Shown here one piece after another: positions 13,959 through 20,605 of a stretch of 27,680 nt of DNA (its first letter is position 1; each line of letters begins with the position of its first letter). A program made the translations under genes and the position numbers. The notes under the pieces are model-generated. The model saw nothing but the letters and a program-made list of their open reading frames with translations. It was not told the DNA's origin and made no database searches. The stretch comes from a virus: positions 1 through 27,680 of the IMG/VR virus record IMGVR_UViG_3300017605_001649; one strand, 5' to 3'.

Positions 13959-14657
13959 ATTTTGAATTTCTCTAGTCTTCGATTCAACGGGGATTGATGG
14001 GGAGTCAACTGGGCCGGCAGATGGCAGATGGCAAGATGGCAAATGGCAAATGGCTTTTGGGGCGTTGCGGAAGTGGGTGAGGTCGAAGGAATTGGTCAAG
14101 GCGACTTCTTCGGTGGCTTGATCGGCCAGGCCCCAGGCGGCGGCTTCGGCGCCGGTATACCAGGTCTCGGCGGACATGGCTTTTTCGATCTCGGCCATGG
14201 GCTTGCGGGTTTTGGCGTGGTAGATGCCAACGAGGACGGCTTTGTTTTTGTCGAGGATGCTGGCCATCTTGCGCATCTCATCGGCGTTGCCGTAGGCGAG
14301 GCCGCTGGGATCGTGGATCATCATCAGGGCGTTTTTGGGCATTCGGGTCTCACGGCCGGCCATGGCGATGATGCTGGCGATGCTGGCGGCCATGCCGTCG
14401 ACGCGGGAGACGACTTTGGCGTGGCGGGCCTGGAGTTGGTGATAGATGGCGAGGCCGTCGAAAACGTTCCCGCCTGGTGAGTTGATGGCGACGACGATTT
14501 CGCGATCTAATGGTATCTCTTTGAGGGCTTGCGCGAAGTCTTTGGCGCCGACGCCGGAGTCGTCCCAATAGGATTTTCCGATGCGGTCGTAGATGAGGAT
14601 TTCGGCGGGGCCGCTGTCGGTGGCGGCGGCATTGCGGATTTCAAACCAGGTTTTCAT
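13539..14657 (-). CDS. Head maturation protease (S14/ClpP-like) fused to scaffold
   Basis: The product is 372 residues. Residues 1-200 form a ClpP-type serine protease: NSPGG (59-63) shapes the oxyanion hole, GMAAS gives the nucleophile Ser92, MMIH gives His115, and Asp136 in ILDKNK is the likely acid. It should process the prohead and cut the scaffold. Residues 201-233 are a linker encoded by a family B heptamer tract. Residues 234-372 are an Ala/Pro segment, a coiled coil (EELTNLRTEITNLRAELQQV) and a helical tail, typical of scaffolding protein. The ATG overlaps the portal stop. Gene order portal-protease-capsid is that of lambda B-C-E. Confidence 0.88.
   Translation of the reverse strand: MKTWFEIRNAAATDSGPAEILIYDRIGKSYWDDSGVGAKDFAQALKEIPLDREIVVAINSPGGNVFDGLAIYHQLQARHAKVVSRVDGMAASIASIIAMAGRETRMPKNALMMIHDPSGLAYGNADEMRKMASILDKNKAVLVGIYHAKTRKPMAEIEKAMSAETWYTGAEAAAWGLADQATEEVALTNSFDLTHFRNAPKAICHLPSCHLPSAGPVDSPSIPVESKTREIQNMNTATAAAAPAPSPIVVPAPAAETPLSLLDRLKNLLSPAPDNKAEELTNLRTEITNLRAELQQVKASIPTKEAEMQTRANAKASETLAKAGHTAVAAETPGPKAAAKTPDELWAEFKTIQAKDGKKAARDFYLANKAAM
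14019..14054 (+). repeat. Heptamer tract family B, copy 4 (coding)
   Basis: Five degenerate units (AGATGGC, AAATGGC) translated as AICHLPSCHLPS in the protease-scaffold linker. A TTGACTCC core follows at 14001-14008 on the minus strand. Confidence 0.82.
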
Positions 14658-16276
14658 TTTGACATGGGCATTGGCTCGGGCTCGCTCGCTGTTTCGCTCG
14701 CGGCCGCGGTCGCGCTGGCGGGCTGGCCGTTGGGGGTGCGTTGCTCGAGGAGTTGCACGCAGTCCATTAAGGTGAGCTCGGGGAATTCGGTTTGGAGTTC
14801 GGTGGCGCGGAGCAATAGATCCCGGGTTTCGATTTGCTTTTGTTTGCGGATTTCTTCCCACCAGCAGCCGTCTTCGCTGGCCCATTGGCGCAAGGTGAGG
14901 ATGCCGAGTTTGTATTTCTCGCGTTTGGCGGATTCGTCGTTGCCGCTGTCGGCGGTCAAGCGCGCGGGGCCGGAGTAGTCCCAGGAGAAGATATCGCCGT
15001 CGGGGGGCGCGGGGAGGAGTTTGAGATCGATGGCTTTGGCCAAGGCATAGGTGTCTTCGGCGAGCTGGCAGCGGGCTTCGATGCGCTGGTTGTTGGCGAT
15101 GGCACGGTTGATCTTTTGCAGGATCGTTCTGGCCCAGGCTCCGCCGGGCTCTTTGATGGCTAAGGCGAAATCGGGATCCCATTCGATGCCGTAGAAGGCG
15201 CCGCGGACGATGCGGTCTTCGAATTCCTGGCAGCCGGGGCCGGGGCGGTCGGGGCGGATGAGCTCGAGGCCGCTGCCGGTGTTGCTGCGGTAGTAGCGGG
15301 TGAGGCCTTTGTCGAATTGCTCGATGGTGACGCCGGCGACGCTGGTGGCATCGATGGTGGGGTCGGCTGTGCTGGGGATGAAATTGGCGCCGGAGGCTTC
15401 GCCTTCTTCGTTTTGCTCGAGCAAGGCTTCGCGGGCCTGGATCTGTTGGGCGCGCATCTCGTATTCGCGGAGGCGTTTGATTTCGCCAAAGCTGCCGATG
15501 CTGGCCATCAATTCCGAAATGCCGCGGGATTGGTCGGAGTAATCGGGATTGTAGCAGAGGAGGAAGGAGGCGGCGGGGATGTCTTGATCGTCTTTGGGTT
15601 CGTCGGCTAACAGTCGGTAAGCGATGGGGCGGCCGCGGCGATCGGTGATGATGCCGTTGTCGATCTTGGCGCCGTTGTAGGGGCCGCCTTGGACGGTGCC
15701 GTCCGTTTTGGTGCGGGAGCGGTCTTCACGGAGGCCGATGCGGTGGGCGCGGATGAATTGGAGGCGCGGATAGCCGGTGGCGTCGTCGAAGGTGAGGAGG
15801 CGGCCGATGTCGCCGTCGGTTTTGCGAGCGAGGAGGCGGACGCGGGCGGAGACGTGGCAATCGAACGGGCCGCCGCGATATTCGGCTTGTTGTTTCCAGT
15901 AGTAGAGCCATTCCTTTGCCAGACGTCCCCAGGCGTCGTCTTCGCCGGTATAGTGGGGCTCCAGCGGGAAGCTGTAACTGGCTTGTTCAAGAAGCGCGCC
16001 GCGAAGAATGGGGACGTTGGCAAAAAGGAACCGGCCGGAGTTGAGGAGCTGTTTCCAGTCACAGCGTGGGAGAAGGGCTTGAGTGTCGCGGGTGGCGTCG
16101 AGCCAGTTTTGCGTGACCAGGTCGCCCTGGGAATTGTAGCGGTTGCCGCCTTCGAAAAAGGTGACGTAGCTGCGGATTTGGCGGGCGGAACCGTTAGCCT
16201 GGCCGTTGACGCGGGGGGAAATTCCGGGGCGGCGAGCGGCGCGCGGGCGCGGGGACTTGTGGGCGCGGCGTTTCAC
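14654..16276 (-). CDS. Portal protein, lambda family
   Basis: The product is 540 residues and matches the lambda-type portal in length and layout. It has a basic N-terminal arm (KRRAHKSPRPRAARRPG), then YNSQGDLVTQNWLDATRD, a helical wing region (KRLREYEMRAQQIQAREALL, about residues 260-280), and a stem/crown segment with YGIEWDPDFALAIKEPGGAW (about 378-397) typical of the family. The C-terminal tail is low-complexity Ala/Ser/Glu/Pro. Portals form the dodecameric DNA channel at one capsid vertex and dock terminase. The start is GTG, overlapping the gpW-like stop as GTGA; the stop overlaps the protease start as ATGA. Confidence 0.9.
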   Translation of the reverse strand: MKRRAHKSPRPRAARRPGISPRVNGQANGSARQIRSYVTFFEGGNRYNSQGDLVTQNWLDATRDTQALLPRCDWKQLLNSGRFLFANVPILRGALLEQASYSFPLEPHYTGEDDAWGRLAKEWLYYWKQQAEYRGGPFDCHVSARVRLLARKTDGDIGRLLTFDDATGYPRLQFIRAHRIGLREDRSRTKTDGTVQGGPYNGAKIDNGIITDRRGRPIAYRLLADEPKDDQDIPAASFLLCYNPDYSDQSRGISELMASIGSFGEIKRLREYEMRAQQIQAREALLEQNEEGEASGANFIPSTADPTIDATSVAGVTIEQFDKGLTRYYRSNTGSGLELIRPDRPGPGCQEFEDRIVRGAFYGIEWDPDFALAIKEPGGAWARTILQKINRAIANNQRIEARCQLAEDTYALAKAIDLKLLPAPPDGDIFSWDYSGPARLTADSGNDESAKREKYKLGILTLRQWASEDGCWWEEIRKQKQIETRDLLLRATELQTEFPELTLMDCVQLLEQRTPNGQPASATAAASETASEPEPMPMSK

Positions 16277-16533
16277 AGATCGTCAAAGCGCGAGGTGGTG
16301 ACGCGGATGCGTTGGACCTGGCTGGCGGGATAGGTATCGGGATCGAGGAGGTTTAACGCTTTGAGGAGGAGTTCAATGCGGCGTTCGACGCCAAGGTTGC
16401 GGCCGGGCATGAACTGGGAGTTGACATCGGCGACGGCGGCTTGAGTCAAGGTAGTGCCACCGGCCAATTCTTCCTGGCATTCGGCGAGCCAGGTCTCGAG
16501 TTGGGATTGTGCAACGCCGATGAACGGGTTCAT
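16273..16533 (-). CDS. gpW-like head-tail connector
   Basis: The product is 86 residues. The pattern of two helices around a short hairpin, with a conserved-looking start (MNPFIGVAQSQLETWLAECQ) and a Thr/Ala-rich middle (GGTTLTQAAVADVNSQF), then GVERRIELLLKAL, fits the gpW family (lambda gpW is 68 residues). The position directly before the portal is that of lambda W before B. The protein would stop the DNA leaking from the filled head and take part in tail joining. Its ATG is one base downstream of a perfect hairpin preceded by family A and B heptamer tracts. Confidence 0.82.
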   Translation of the reverse strand: MNPFIGVAQSQLETWLAECQEELAGGTTLTQAAVADVNSQFMPGRNLGVERRIELLLKALNLLDPDTYPASQVQRIRVTTSRFDDL

Positions 16534-16534
16534 G

Positions 16535-16551
16535 GACTCCCGGAGGGAGTC
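16535..16551 (-). promoter_or_regulatory. Start-codon hairpin, copy 3
   Basis: Perfect 7-bp arms GACTCCC/GGGAGTC with a 3-base loop, ending one base before the gpW-like ATG. It shares the core TTGACTCC with the hairpins at 5873 and 8483. Confidence 0.72.
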
Positions 16552-16554
16552 AAG

Positions 16555-16587
16555 AAAGGCTGAAGGCTAAAGGCTAAAGGCTAAAGG
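16555..16587. repeat. Heptamer tract family A, copy 5
   Basis: Four to five units of AAGGCTG/AAGGCTA, next to the start-codon hairpin of the gpW-like gene. Confidence 0.86.
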
Positions 16588-16601
16588 GGGAGAGAGGAAG
16601 G

Positions 16602-16627
16602 ATGGCAAATGGCTAATGGCAAATGGG
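16602..16627 (+). repeat. Heptamer tract family B, copy 5
   Basis: Three to four units of AAATGGC/TAATGGC type, between the family A tract and the rightward cassette. Confidence 0.82.
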
Positions 16628-16675
16628 AAAGCTGCCGATTTGCAAGTGGAGGGAAAACTGCTAAGGCTTTAAGGC

Positions 16676-16945
16676 ATGGCTGGCGGTGATTCAACTGAAG
16701 AAGAGCGAAGGCCCGAGGATGCTCCATCCTCCTGGGCGCTCATTTATTGGCGATTCGTCGATGGGAAAGGACGGATGCGCGAACAAATCTCAAGCACCCA
16801 ACTGGTCAAGCGGCAAGACGAGGCGTGCAGCTTCGTCGAATCTTTGCTGCCGGCTAACGCGAAGGCGGGCCTGATCGTTTTCAGCGGGACTTATCCCACC
16901 TTGGCGGAGTCTCTGAAGGAGCTGGCTATTCGGTTGGGGCGATGA
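16676..16945 (+). CDS. Rightward cassette gene 1, unknown
   Basis: The product is 89 residues. An acidic start (MAGGDSTEEERRPEDAPSS) is followed by a small alpha/beta-looking domain (WALIYWRFVDGKGRMREQ, KAGLIVFSGTYPTLAESLK). No family is recognised. It is the first of five genes read opposite to the surrounding late operon. Its TGA overlaps the next ATG as ATGA, which supports both. A weak AAGG precedes the ATG. No credible minus-strand gene covers this stretch. Confidence 0.72.
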   Translation: MAGGDSTEEERRPEDAPSSWALIYWRFVDGKGRMREQISSTQLVKRQDEACSFVESLLPANAKAGLIVFSGTYPTLAESLKELAIRLGR

Positions 16946-17184
16946 AGGCACTGGCTTCAGCTTTGGGGGATCCGTTAGGGATCCAGATCGATGTGGCGGA
17001 TCTGGAATCGAAGTGGAGGAGTGACGCTTATGGGATGCCTTATTGTTGCGCGGCTTGCGGGCGGCGATTAGAGGACCAGGTGGATGTGCCGCTGGTGCTG
17101 TGGCGGCGCGAAGGTGCGGAGATTCTGACGCTGCATTGGGAGTGCGCGCAGTTGCGGATGATTTCGGTGGGGCAAAGGAACTAA
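16942..17184 (+). CDS. Rightward cassette gene 2, Cys-rich
   Basis: The product is 80 residues. A cluster CCAACGRRL (about residues 35-43) and a later HWEC (about 68-71) provide four or five possible zinc ligands in a CxxC...HxxC arrangement, so a small zinc-ribbon fold is inferred. Such proteins often bind nucleic acid or act as small adaptors. It is coupled to the gene before it by an ATGA overlap and followed three bases later by the Tat-leader gene. Confidence 0.72.
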   Translation: MKALASALGDPLGIQIDVADLESKWRSDAYGMPYCCAACGRRLEDQVDVPLVLWRREGAEILTLHWECAQLRMISVGQRN

Positions 17185-17187
17185 GCT

Positions 17188-17628
17188 ATGATGAATCGAA
17201 GATCTTTTATTAAAGGGACGGGGCTGGGCGCGATTCTTTGGCCGCTGCTGCCGCGATTGGCGGAGGGGCGCGGGCCGGGATTGATCGGTCAGCCGCGGGT
17301 GGATTATATGGGGAACGAGTGGGCGGCTTGTGTAGGCATCAGTTACAATCAAGGGCGCAAAGCATCGTTTAACACAGAGGTCGATTATCAGGGGACGCCC
17401 GGTGCGATTCGAAAGCTGAATGATTTGGTGCTCAGGCAATTGCACGAATCTGTTTTCGTGGCGACACTTAGCCCTGGAGTGGAAGTCGAGAGGTTCGACA
17501 GTTGGGGCAGGCTCGAGTGCATAATGCAGTTCGCGCCCTGGCGATTAAGCGTACAGCTTCATGGTCTTTGGCTCGTCGAGATGGGGCCGGTGGAGAGCGG
17601 GCAGACCAATATCAAGCGGCTCGGCTGA
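17188..17628 (+). CDS. Rightward cassette gene 3, Tat-signal protein
   Basis: The product is 146 residues. It starts MMNRRSFIKGTGLGAILWPL: NRRSFIK matches the twin-arginine consensus (S/T-R-R-x-F-L-K) and is followed by a short hydrophobic stretch, so export of a folded protein by the Tat system is predicted. No clean AxA cleavage site is seen, so it might stay membrane-anchored. The mature part has no recognised family and includes aromatic and acidic beta-like stretches (NEWAACVGISYNQG, EVERFDSWGRL). AAAGGA gives a good ribosome-binding site. Its TGA overlaps the next ATG as TGATG. Confidence 0.75.
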   Translation: MMNRRSFIKGTGLGAILWPLLPRLAEGRGPGLIGQPRVDYMGNEWAACVGISYNQGRKASFNTEVDYQGTPGAIRKLNDLVLRQLHESVFVATLSPGVEVERFDSWGRLECIMQFAPWRLSVQLHGLWLVEMGPVESGQTNIKRLG

Positions 17629-17738
17629 TGAAGCCGGAGACGCGGGATTATCTGAAGTTTTTCGCGGTGGTGGCGGCTTGTGTTTTGGCGGCGCTCATCG
17701 GACGATGGTTGCGGATGGGAACAATTGTTCCGTTTTGA
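17628..17738 (+). CDS. Rightward cassette gene 4, 36-residue membrane peptide
   Basis: A short frame beginning MKPETRDYLKFFAVVAAC has one hydrophobic span (about residues 11-25) followed by Arg-Trp and a C-terminal GTIVPF translated from the family E palindrome. The start overlaps the upstream stop (TGATG). A single-span peptide of this size could be a holin-like or membrane-accessory protein, but there is no endolysin nearby to support a lysis role. Confidence 0.6.
   Translation: MKPETRDYLKFFAVVAACVLAALIGRWLRMGTIVPF
17717..17731. repeat. Palindrome family E, copy 2
   Basis: GGGAACAATTGTTCC, translated on the plus strand as MGTIVP at the C terminus of the membrane peptide. Confidence 0.85.
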
Positions 17739-17741
17739 GTG

Positions 17742-17900
17742 ATGCATTACCAAGATTATTTGCGCAGTGAAAAGACGCACTTCCTCCGGTGTCCGGAATG
17801 CGGCAGCGCATGGCCAAGGAAAAAAAAGCGCGTCTGTCCACGATGTCGTATAAAGCTGGTTTCCGAATTGCGGATGACTATGCTCCGCGCTGCGCGCTAG
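17742..17900 (+). CDS. Rightward cassette gene 5, zinc-ribbon peptide
   Basis: A 52-residue frame begins MHYQDYLRSEKTHFLRCPEC and has a second pair CPRC about 12 residues later. Two CPxC knuckles around a Lys/Arg-rich loop (WPRKKKR) form a classic four-Cys zinc ribbon, so nucleic-acid binding is inferred. A GTG one codon earlier is an alternative start. It begins three bases after the membrane-peptide stop, and its TAG overlaps the large-terminase stop end to end by four bases, marking the convergent junction. Confidence 0.7.
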   Translation: MHYQDYLRSEKTHFLRCPECGSAWPRKKKRVCPRCRIKLVSELRMTMLRAAR

Positions 17901-19804
17901 CCTTCTGCTGGCCTGGCGCCGAGGATTTCGGCCATGGCGGCGCCGACGAGGGAGATGCGCCAGCAGTCTAACAAATGGTTTGGGCCGACGCAGCGGACTT
18001 TGTGCACGGTGTGGCCTAGCGGGCTGATGATGGTCTCGGGTTGCTCGCCTTGGAGTTGCTTGGAGAATTCTTCGTTCCAATCGCCTTTGGCCATGTGCGC
18101 GACTTGGCCGCGGAGGAGGAGCTCGCGGCGCTCGAAGCTCATGGGGTCGATGGTGCCTTTGGCGAAGTAGATGAGCGGGCACTGTTTGCCGCGGAGGATG
18201 GGGAGGTCGGGATCGTCGGAGCGCATTCCCAGGCAGGGATCGGCCCATTGGGAGGGCCAACTGTAGGGCAGATCGATGCGGCGGCCTTTCTGGCGTCCGC
18301 GGCGGATGGTGTAAACGTAGTGCCGGCGGGCGTCGCCCATGACGGCGGTCCAGCAGATCCATTGCATGTGGTTGCCGACGCGCTGGACGCGGCCATGCAG
18401 GGTGCAGTTGCGGTAGACGTCGTGGGGTCGGTGGCGGGCGTCGAGGAACATGCAGCGGTGCTGGATGTTGAATGCTTTTTGTTTGTCTTCGATGTCTTGC
18501 CAGGTATGGAGGCGGCCGGCCCAGAGGACCATGGATTCGCCGGTCTTGGACCAGGCTTCGACGAGGCCCCAGAAGTGATCGCGTTGGACGTCGAAGGCGC
18601 CGAAGATGAAGTCTTGTTGGTCCCAGAATTTTTTTGGTTTGTCGGCGGGCTGGGCGGGATCGCTGGTGAGGATGATGGCGGGGGCGAGGTCGAAGGTGCG
18701 GTGGGCTTCGGGATCGTAACTGAGGGCGGCGCGTTTTTGATACCATTCGCGGATTAGGACGCGGTTGCCGATCTTTTCCTGGTCTTTGGCGCGGAGGTAT
18801 TCCTCGACGATTAGATACCAGCTGACTTCGACGCAGGCCCAGGATGGCCAATGGAAGCTGCGGCGGTCGCGCGGGGCGCCGGGATTGGTGACGCGGTAGC
18901 GGCCGAGGGCGTTCATCTTGCGGCGGAGGAGTTTGTCGTCGGGAGTTTCTTTGCGGCAATGGGGGCAGATGAAGCGGATGGTTGGCTTAAGGGCGTCGAA
19001 ATTCCAGACGCCGTTTGGGCGGGTGGTTTCGTTAGTGTCCCAGGCGAGGCCTGCGTAGGTGAATTGGCCGTTGTGTTGGCCCAGGCGGAGGTTGAACGGG
19101 AGGGAATGGAATTGATCGCAGTGGAGGCATGGGACTTCCCAGACTTCCATGGTGCCGGCCTGGAAGGCCTGATCCATGTCGGAGCCTTTGTCGCCGGCCT
19201 GGGAGATGTTGATGATCTTGGCGCGCCAGTCATAGTAGGTGGTGCGGGCGACGGCGTGTTGATACATGGCGGGGCGCCATTCCCAGAGCTCCTCGTTGAT
19301 GACGACGGGGACGGAATGGGATTGGAGGTTGGTCTCGTTGGCGGCCTGGATGGCGAGCCACATGTTGCCGAGGCGGAGTTCGGTTTTGCCGATGTCGTGG
19401 CGGTTGATGAGCTGGGCTTTGGCGATGCGCTCGGCGACGATGGGGCAGGCGCGGAGGAATTTCATGGCGCGGCGTTGCGCGTAGGCGTTGGCTTGCTTGT
19501 CGGTGGGGAAATTCCAATAGAGATTTTGCGGCCGGGTGCAGATGAGATGGGCGACGGTGATGTCGCCGGTGACGGAGCCGCCGGTCTGCACGCCTTTCTG
19601 GATGGTACTCGAGCGGATGCTGTCGTCGCCGTTGGCGCGGAGGGGCTCGATTAGATATTCGGAGCCGGTGAAGTTGAGGCGGCCAGTGAGGGCATAGCCG
19701 GCGCCATGCGGGAGGATGACGTTTTCCATGGCCCATTCGTGAATGGGGCGGCGATCCGGAGCGGACCAGGCGGCGGCGAAGGCGTGGGAGATGGAGGTTT
19801 TCAC
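17897..19804 (-). CDS. terL: Terminase large subunit, GpA family
   Basis: The product is 635 residues. The ATPase domain has a deviant Walker A KGVQTGGS (70-77) that aligns with lambda gpA KSARVGYS, including the shifted lysine. It also has a Walker B-like VVINEE (167-172). Two CxxC pairs (Cys226/Cys229 and Cys280/Cys283) form a zinc-binding insert typical of GpA-type terminases. The C-terminal nuclease starts around FGAFDVQ, with Asp405 as a likely metal ligand. It cuts concatemers and drives DNA packaging. The start is GTG, overlapping the small-subunit stop as GTGA. Order small subunit-large subunit-gpW-portal equals lambda Nu1-A-W-B, except for the inserted opposite-strand cassette. Confidence 0.92.
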   Translation of the reverse strand: MKTSISHAFAAAWSAPDRRPIHEWAMENVILPHGAGYALTGRLNFTGSEYLIEPLRANGDDSIRSSTIQKGVQTGGSVTGDITVAHLICTRPQNLYWNFPTDKQANAYAQRRAMKFLRACPIVAERIAKAQLINRHDIGKTELRLGNMWLAIQAANETNLQSHSVPVVINEELWEWRPAMYQHAVARTTYYDWRAKIINISQAGDKGSDMDQAFQAGTMEVWEVPCLHCDQFHSLPFNLRLGQHNGQFTYAGLAWDTNETTRPNGVWNFDALKPTIRFICPHCRKETPDDKLLRRKMNALGRYRVTNPGAPRDRRSFHWPSWACVEVSWYLIVEEYLRAKDQEKIGNRVLIREWYQKRAALSYDPEAHRTFDLAPAIILTSDPAQPADKPKKFWDQQDFIFGAFDVQRDHFWGLVEAWSKTGESMVLWAGRLHTWQDIEDKQKAFNIQHRCMFLDARHRPHDVYRNCTLHGRVQRVGNHMQWICWTAVMGDARRHYVYTIRRGRQKGRRIDLPYSWPSQWADPCLGMRSDDPDLPILRGKQCPLIYFAKGTIDPMSFERRELLLRGQVAHMAKGDWNEEFSKQLQGEQPETIISPLGHTVHKVRCVGPNHLLDCWRISLVGAAMAEILGARPAEG

Positions 19805-20445
19805 GCGGCGGCGCTGAATTCTTTGCAGAGGCGGTCGACCAGCTCTTTCATGTGCGTGCGGATGATGGCGGCGGGCTGATTCTGCAGGAGGGGCGGGAGT
19901 TCGTCCTCGAGGGCGGAGCGGAGTTTGGATTTGAGGAGCTCGGCGAGGTCTTTGATTTGCGCGAGGGTTTTGTCCCGGGGAAGGAATTGGCCTTCGCGGA
20001 CTTCGTTTTCGAATTTGATGCGGCGGATCTGTTCGCGGAGCTTTTCGTCCTTCAGGTGCAGGGCGTCGAGGGCGGGCGTTTCGGATTTGTCGAGGAGCTC
20101 CGGATGGGCTTCGAAGAATTTGCGCCAGGCCGGGACGTGGTGATCGCCATTGGCCCGGGGCTTGGGCGCGTCGGCGAATTGCTTGCGGAACCGCGGGAAG
20201 GAAGCGCGATGGGGACCGAAGATTGAGCCGAGGGCCTCATACGAGCTGACCCATTCCGCCGGCGGCGACGTCGGATCCGCCGCCGCGGCTGCAGGGGATT
20301 GGAAACTGGCGATGAGGGATTGCTCGCGGGCGGTTAAGGTTTTGCCGGCGGCGGCCTTCTTAACGATGTTCGTGACGTTTTTCTGGAGGATTTTTTCGGC
20401 TTCCTGGGCGGAGAGAATGCGGGGCTTTTCACGGGCGGCGGCCAT
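19801..20445 (-). CDS. terS: Terminase small subunit
   Basis: The product is 214 residues. A basic helical N-terminal region (ILSAQEAEKILQKNVTNIVK, then TLTAREQSLIASF) is followed by an Ala/Pro linker, EALGSIFGPHRASFPRFRKQ (an HTH-like, Nu1-type segment with a 'YEALG...G' start, about residues 69-88), and a long coiled-coil (LKDEKLREQIRRIKFENEVR, about 130-150). HTH plus coiled coil is the usual small-terminase layout, and the adjacent GpA-type large subunit supports it. No strong Shine-Dalgarno precedes the ATG. Confidence 0.85.
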   Translation of the reverse strand: MAAAREKPRILSAQEAEKILQKNVTNIVKKAAAGKTLTAREQSLIASFQSPAAAAADPTSPPAEWVSSYEALGSIFGPHRASFPRFRKQFADAPKPRANGDHHVPAWRKFFEAHPELLDKSETPALDALHLKDEKLREQIRRIKFENEVREGQFLPRDKTLAQIKDLAELLKSKLRSALEDELPPLLQNQPAAIIRTHMKELVDRLCKEFSAAA

Positions 20446-20460
20446 GAATCAGATCGGGCA

Positions 20461-20495
20461 GTCAAAAATTTTCCTGTGTAACTTGAATTTTTGAC
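20461..20495. promoter_or_regulatory. 10-bp inverted repeat upstream of terS
   Basis: GTCAAAAATT and AATTTTTGAC, perfect complements with a 15-bp spacer, 16 bases from the terS start. Candidates are a terminase-binding site, an operator for the late operon, or a second weak terminator. Confidence 0.6.
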
Positions 20496-20503
20496 CAACT
20501 CAC

Positions 20504-20527
20504 AAAAAAACGCGCAAATTGCGCGGC
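20504..20527 (-). terminator. Early-operon terminator
   Basis: On the minus strand the stem CGCGC/GCGCG (up to CGCGCAA/TTGCGCG) is followed at once by TTTTTTT. It lies about 80 bases after the last early gene and separates early from late transcription. Confidence 0.8.
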
Positions 20528-20605
20528 AACCTGTTTCGTTGGCGCTCGGAAAAAGATTCCTTATGGGGGTGGGGCTCATATCTATACGCGCCGTGGAGCG
20601 TATTG

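Larger units (their letters stand above)
16534..16675. other. 142-bp divergent intergenic segment
   Basis: It lies between the leftward gpW-like gene and the rightward cassette. It holds a hairpin, a family A tract and a family B tract. A promoter for the rightward cassette is expected near 16630-16670, but none with good -10/-35 elements was recognised. Confidence 0.5.
20446..20605. other. Junction segment with possible cos site
   Basis: 160 bp between the early operon and terS with no gene. It contains the early-operon terminator and a long inverted repeat next to terS. In lambda the cos site lies immediately upstream of the small terminase gene. GC skew and two repeat families change orientation across this segment. 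No lambda cosN sequence is recognised. Confidence 0.45.

Noticed and set aside
16555-16627. Tandem heptamers considered as a CRISPR array or iterons
   Set aside because: Units are 7 bp with no spacers, and similar tracts are scattered through the window, often inside genes. There are no cas genes.
17559-18959. 466-residue minus-strand open frame
   Set aside because: Arg/Pro-rich out-of-frame shadow of the large terminase. The terminase frame has recognisable motifs.
18851-19654. 267-residue plus-strand open frame
   Set aside because: Antisense shadow of the large terminase in high-GC DNA; Gly/Val/Ala-rich without motifs.
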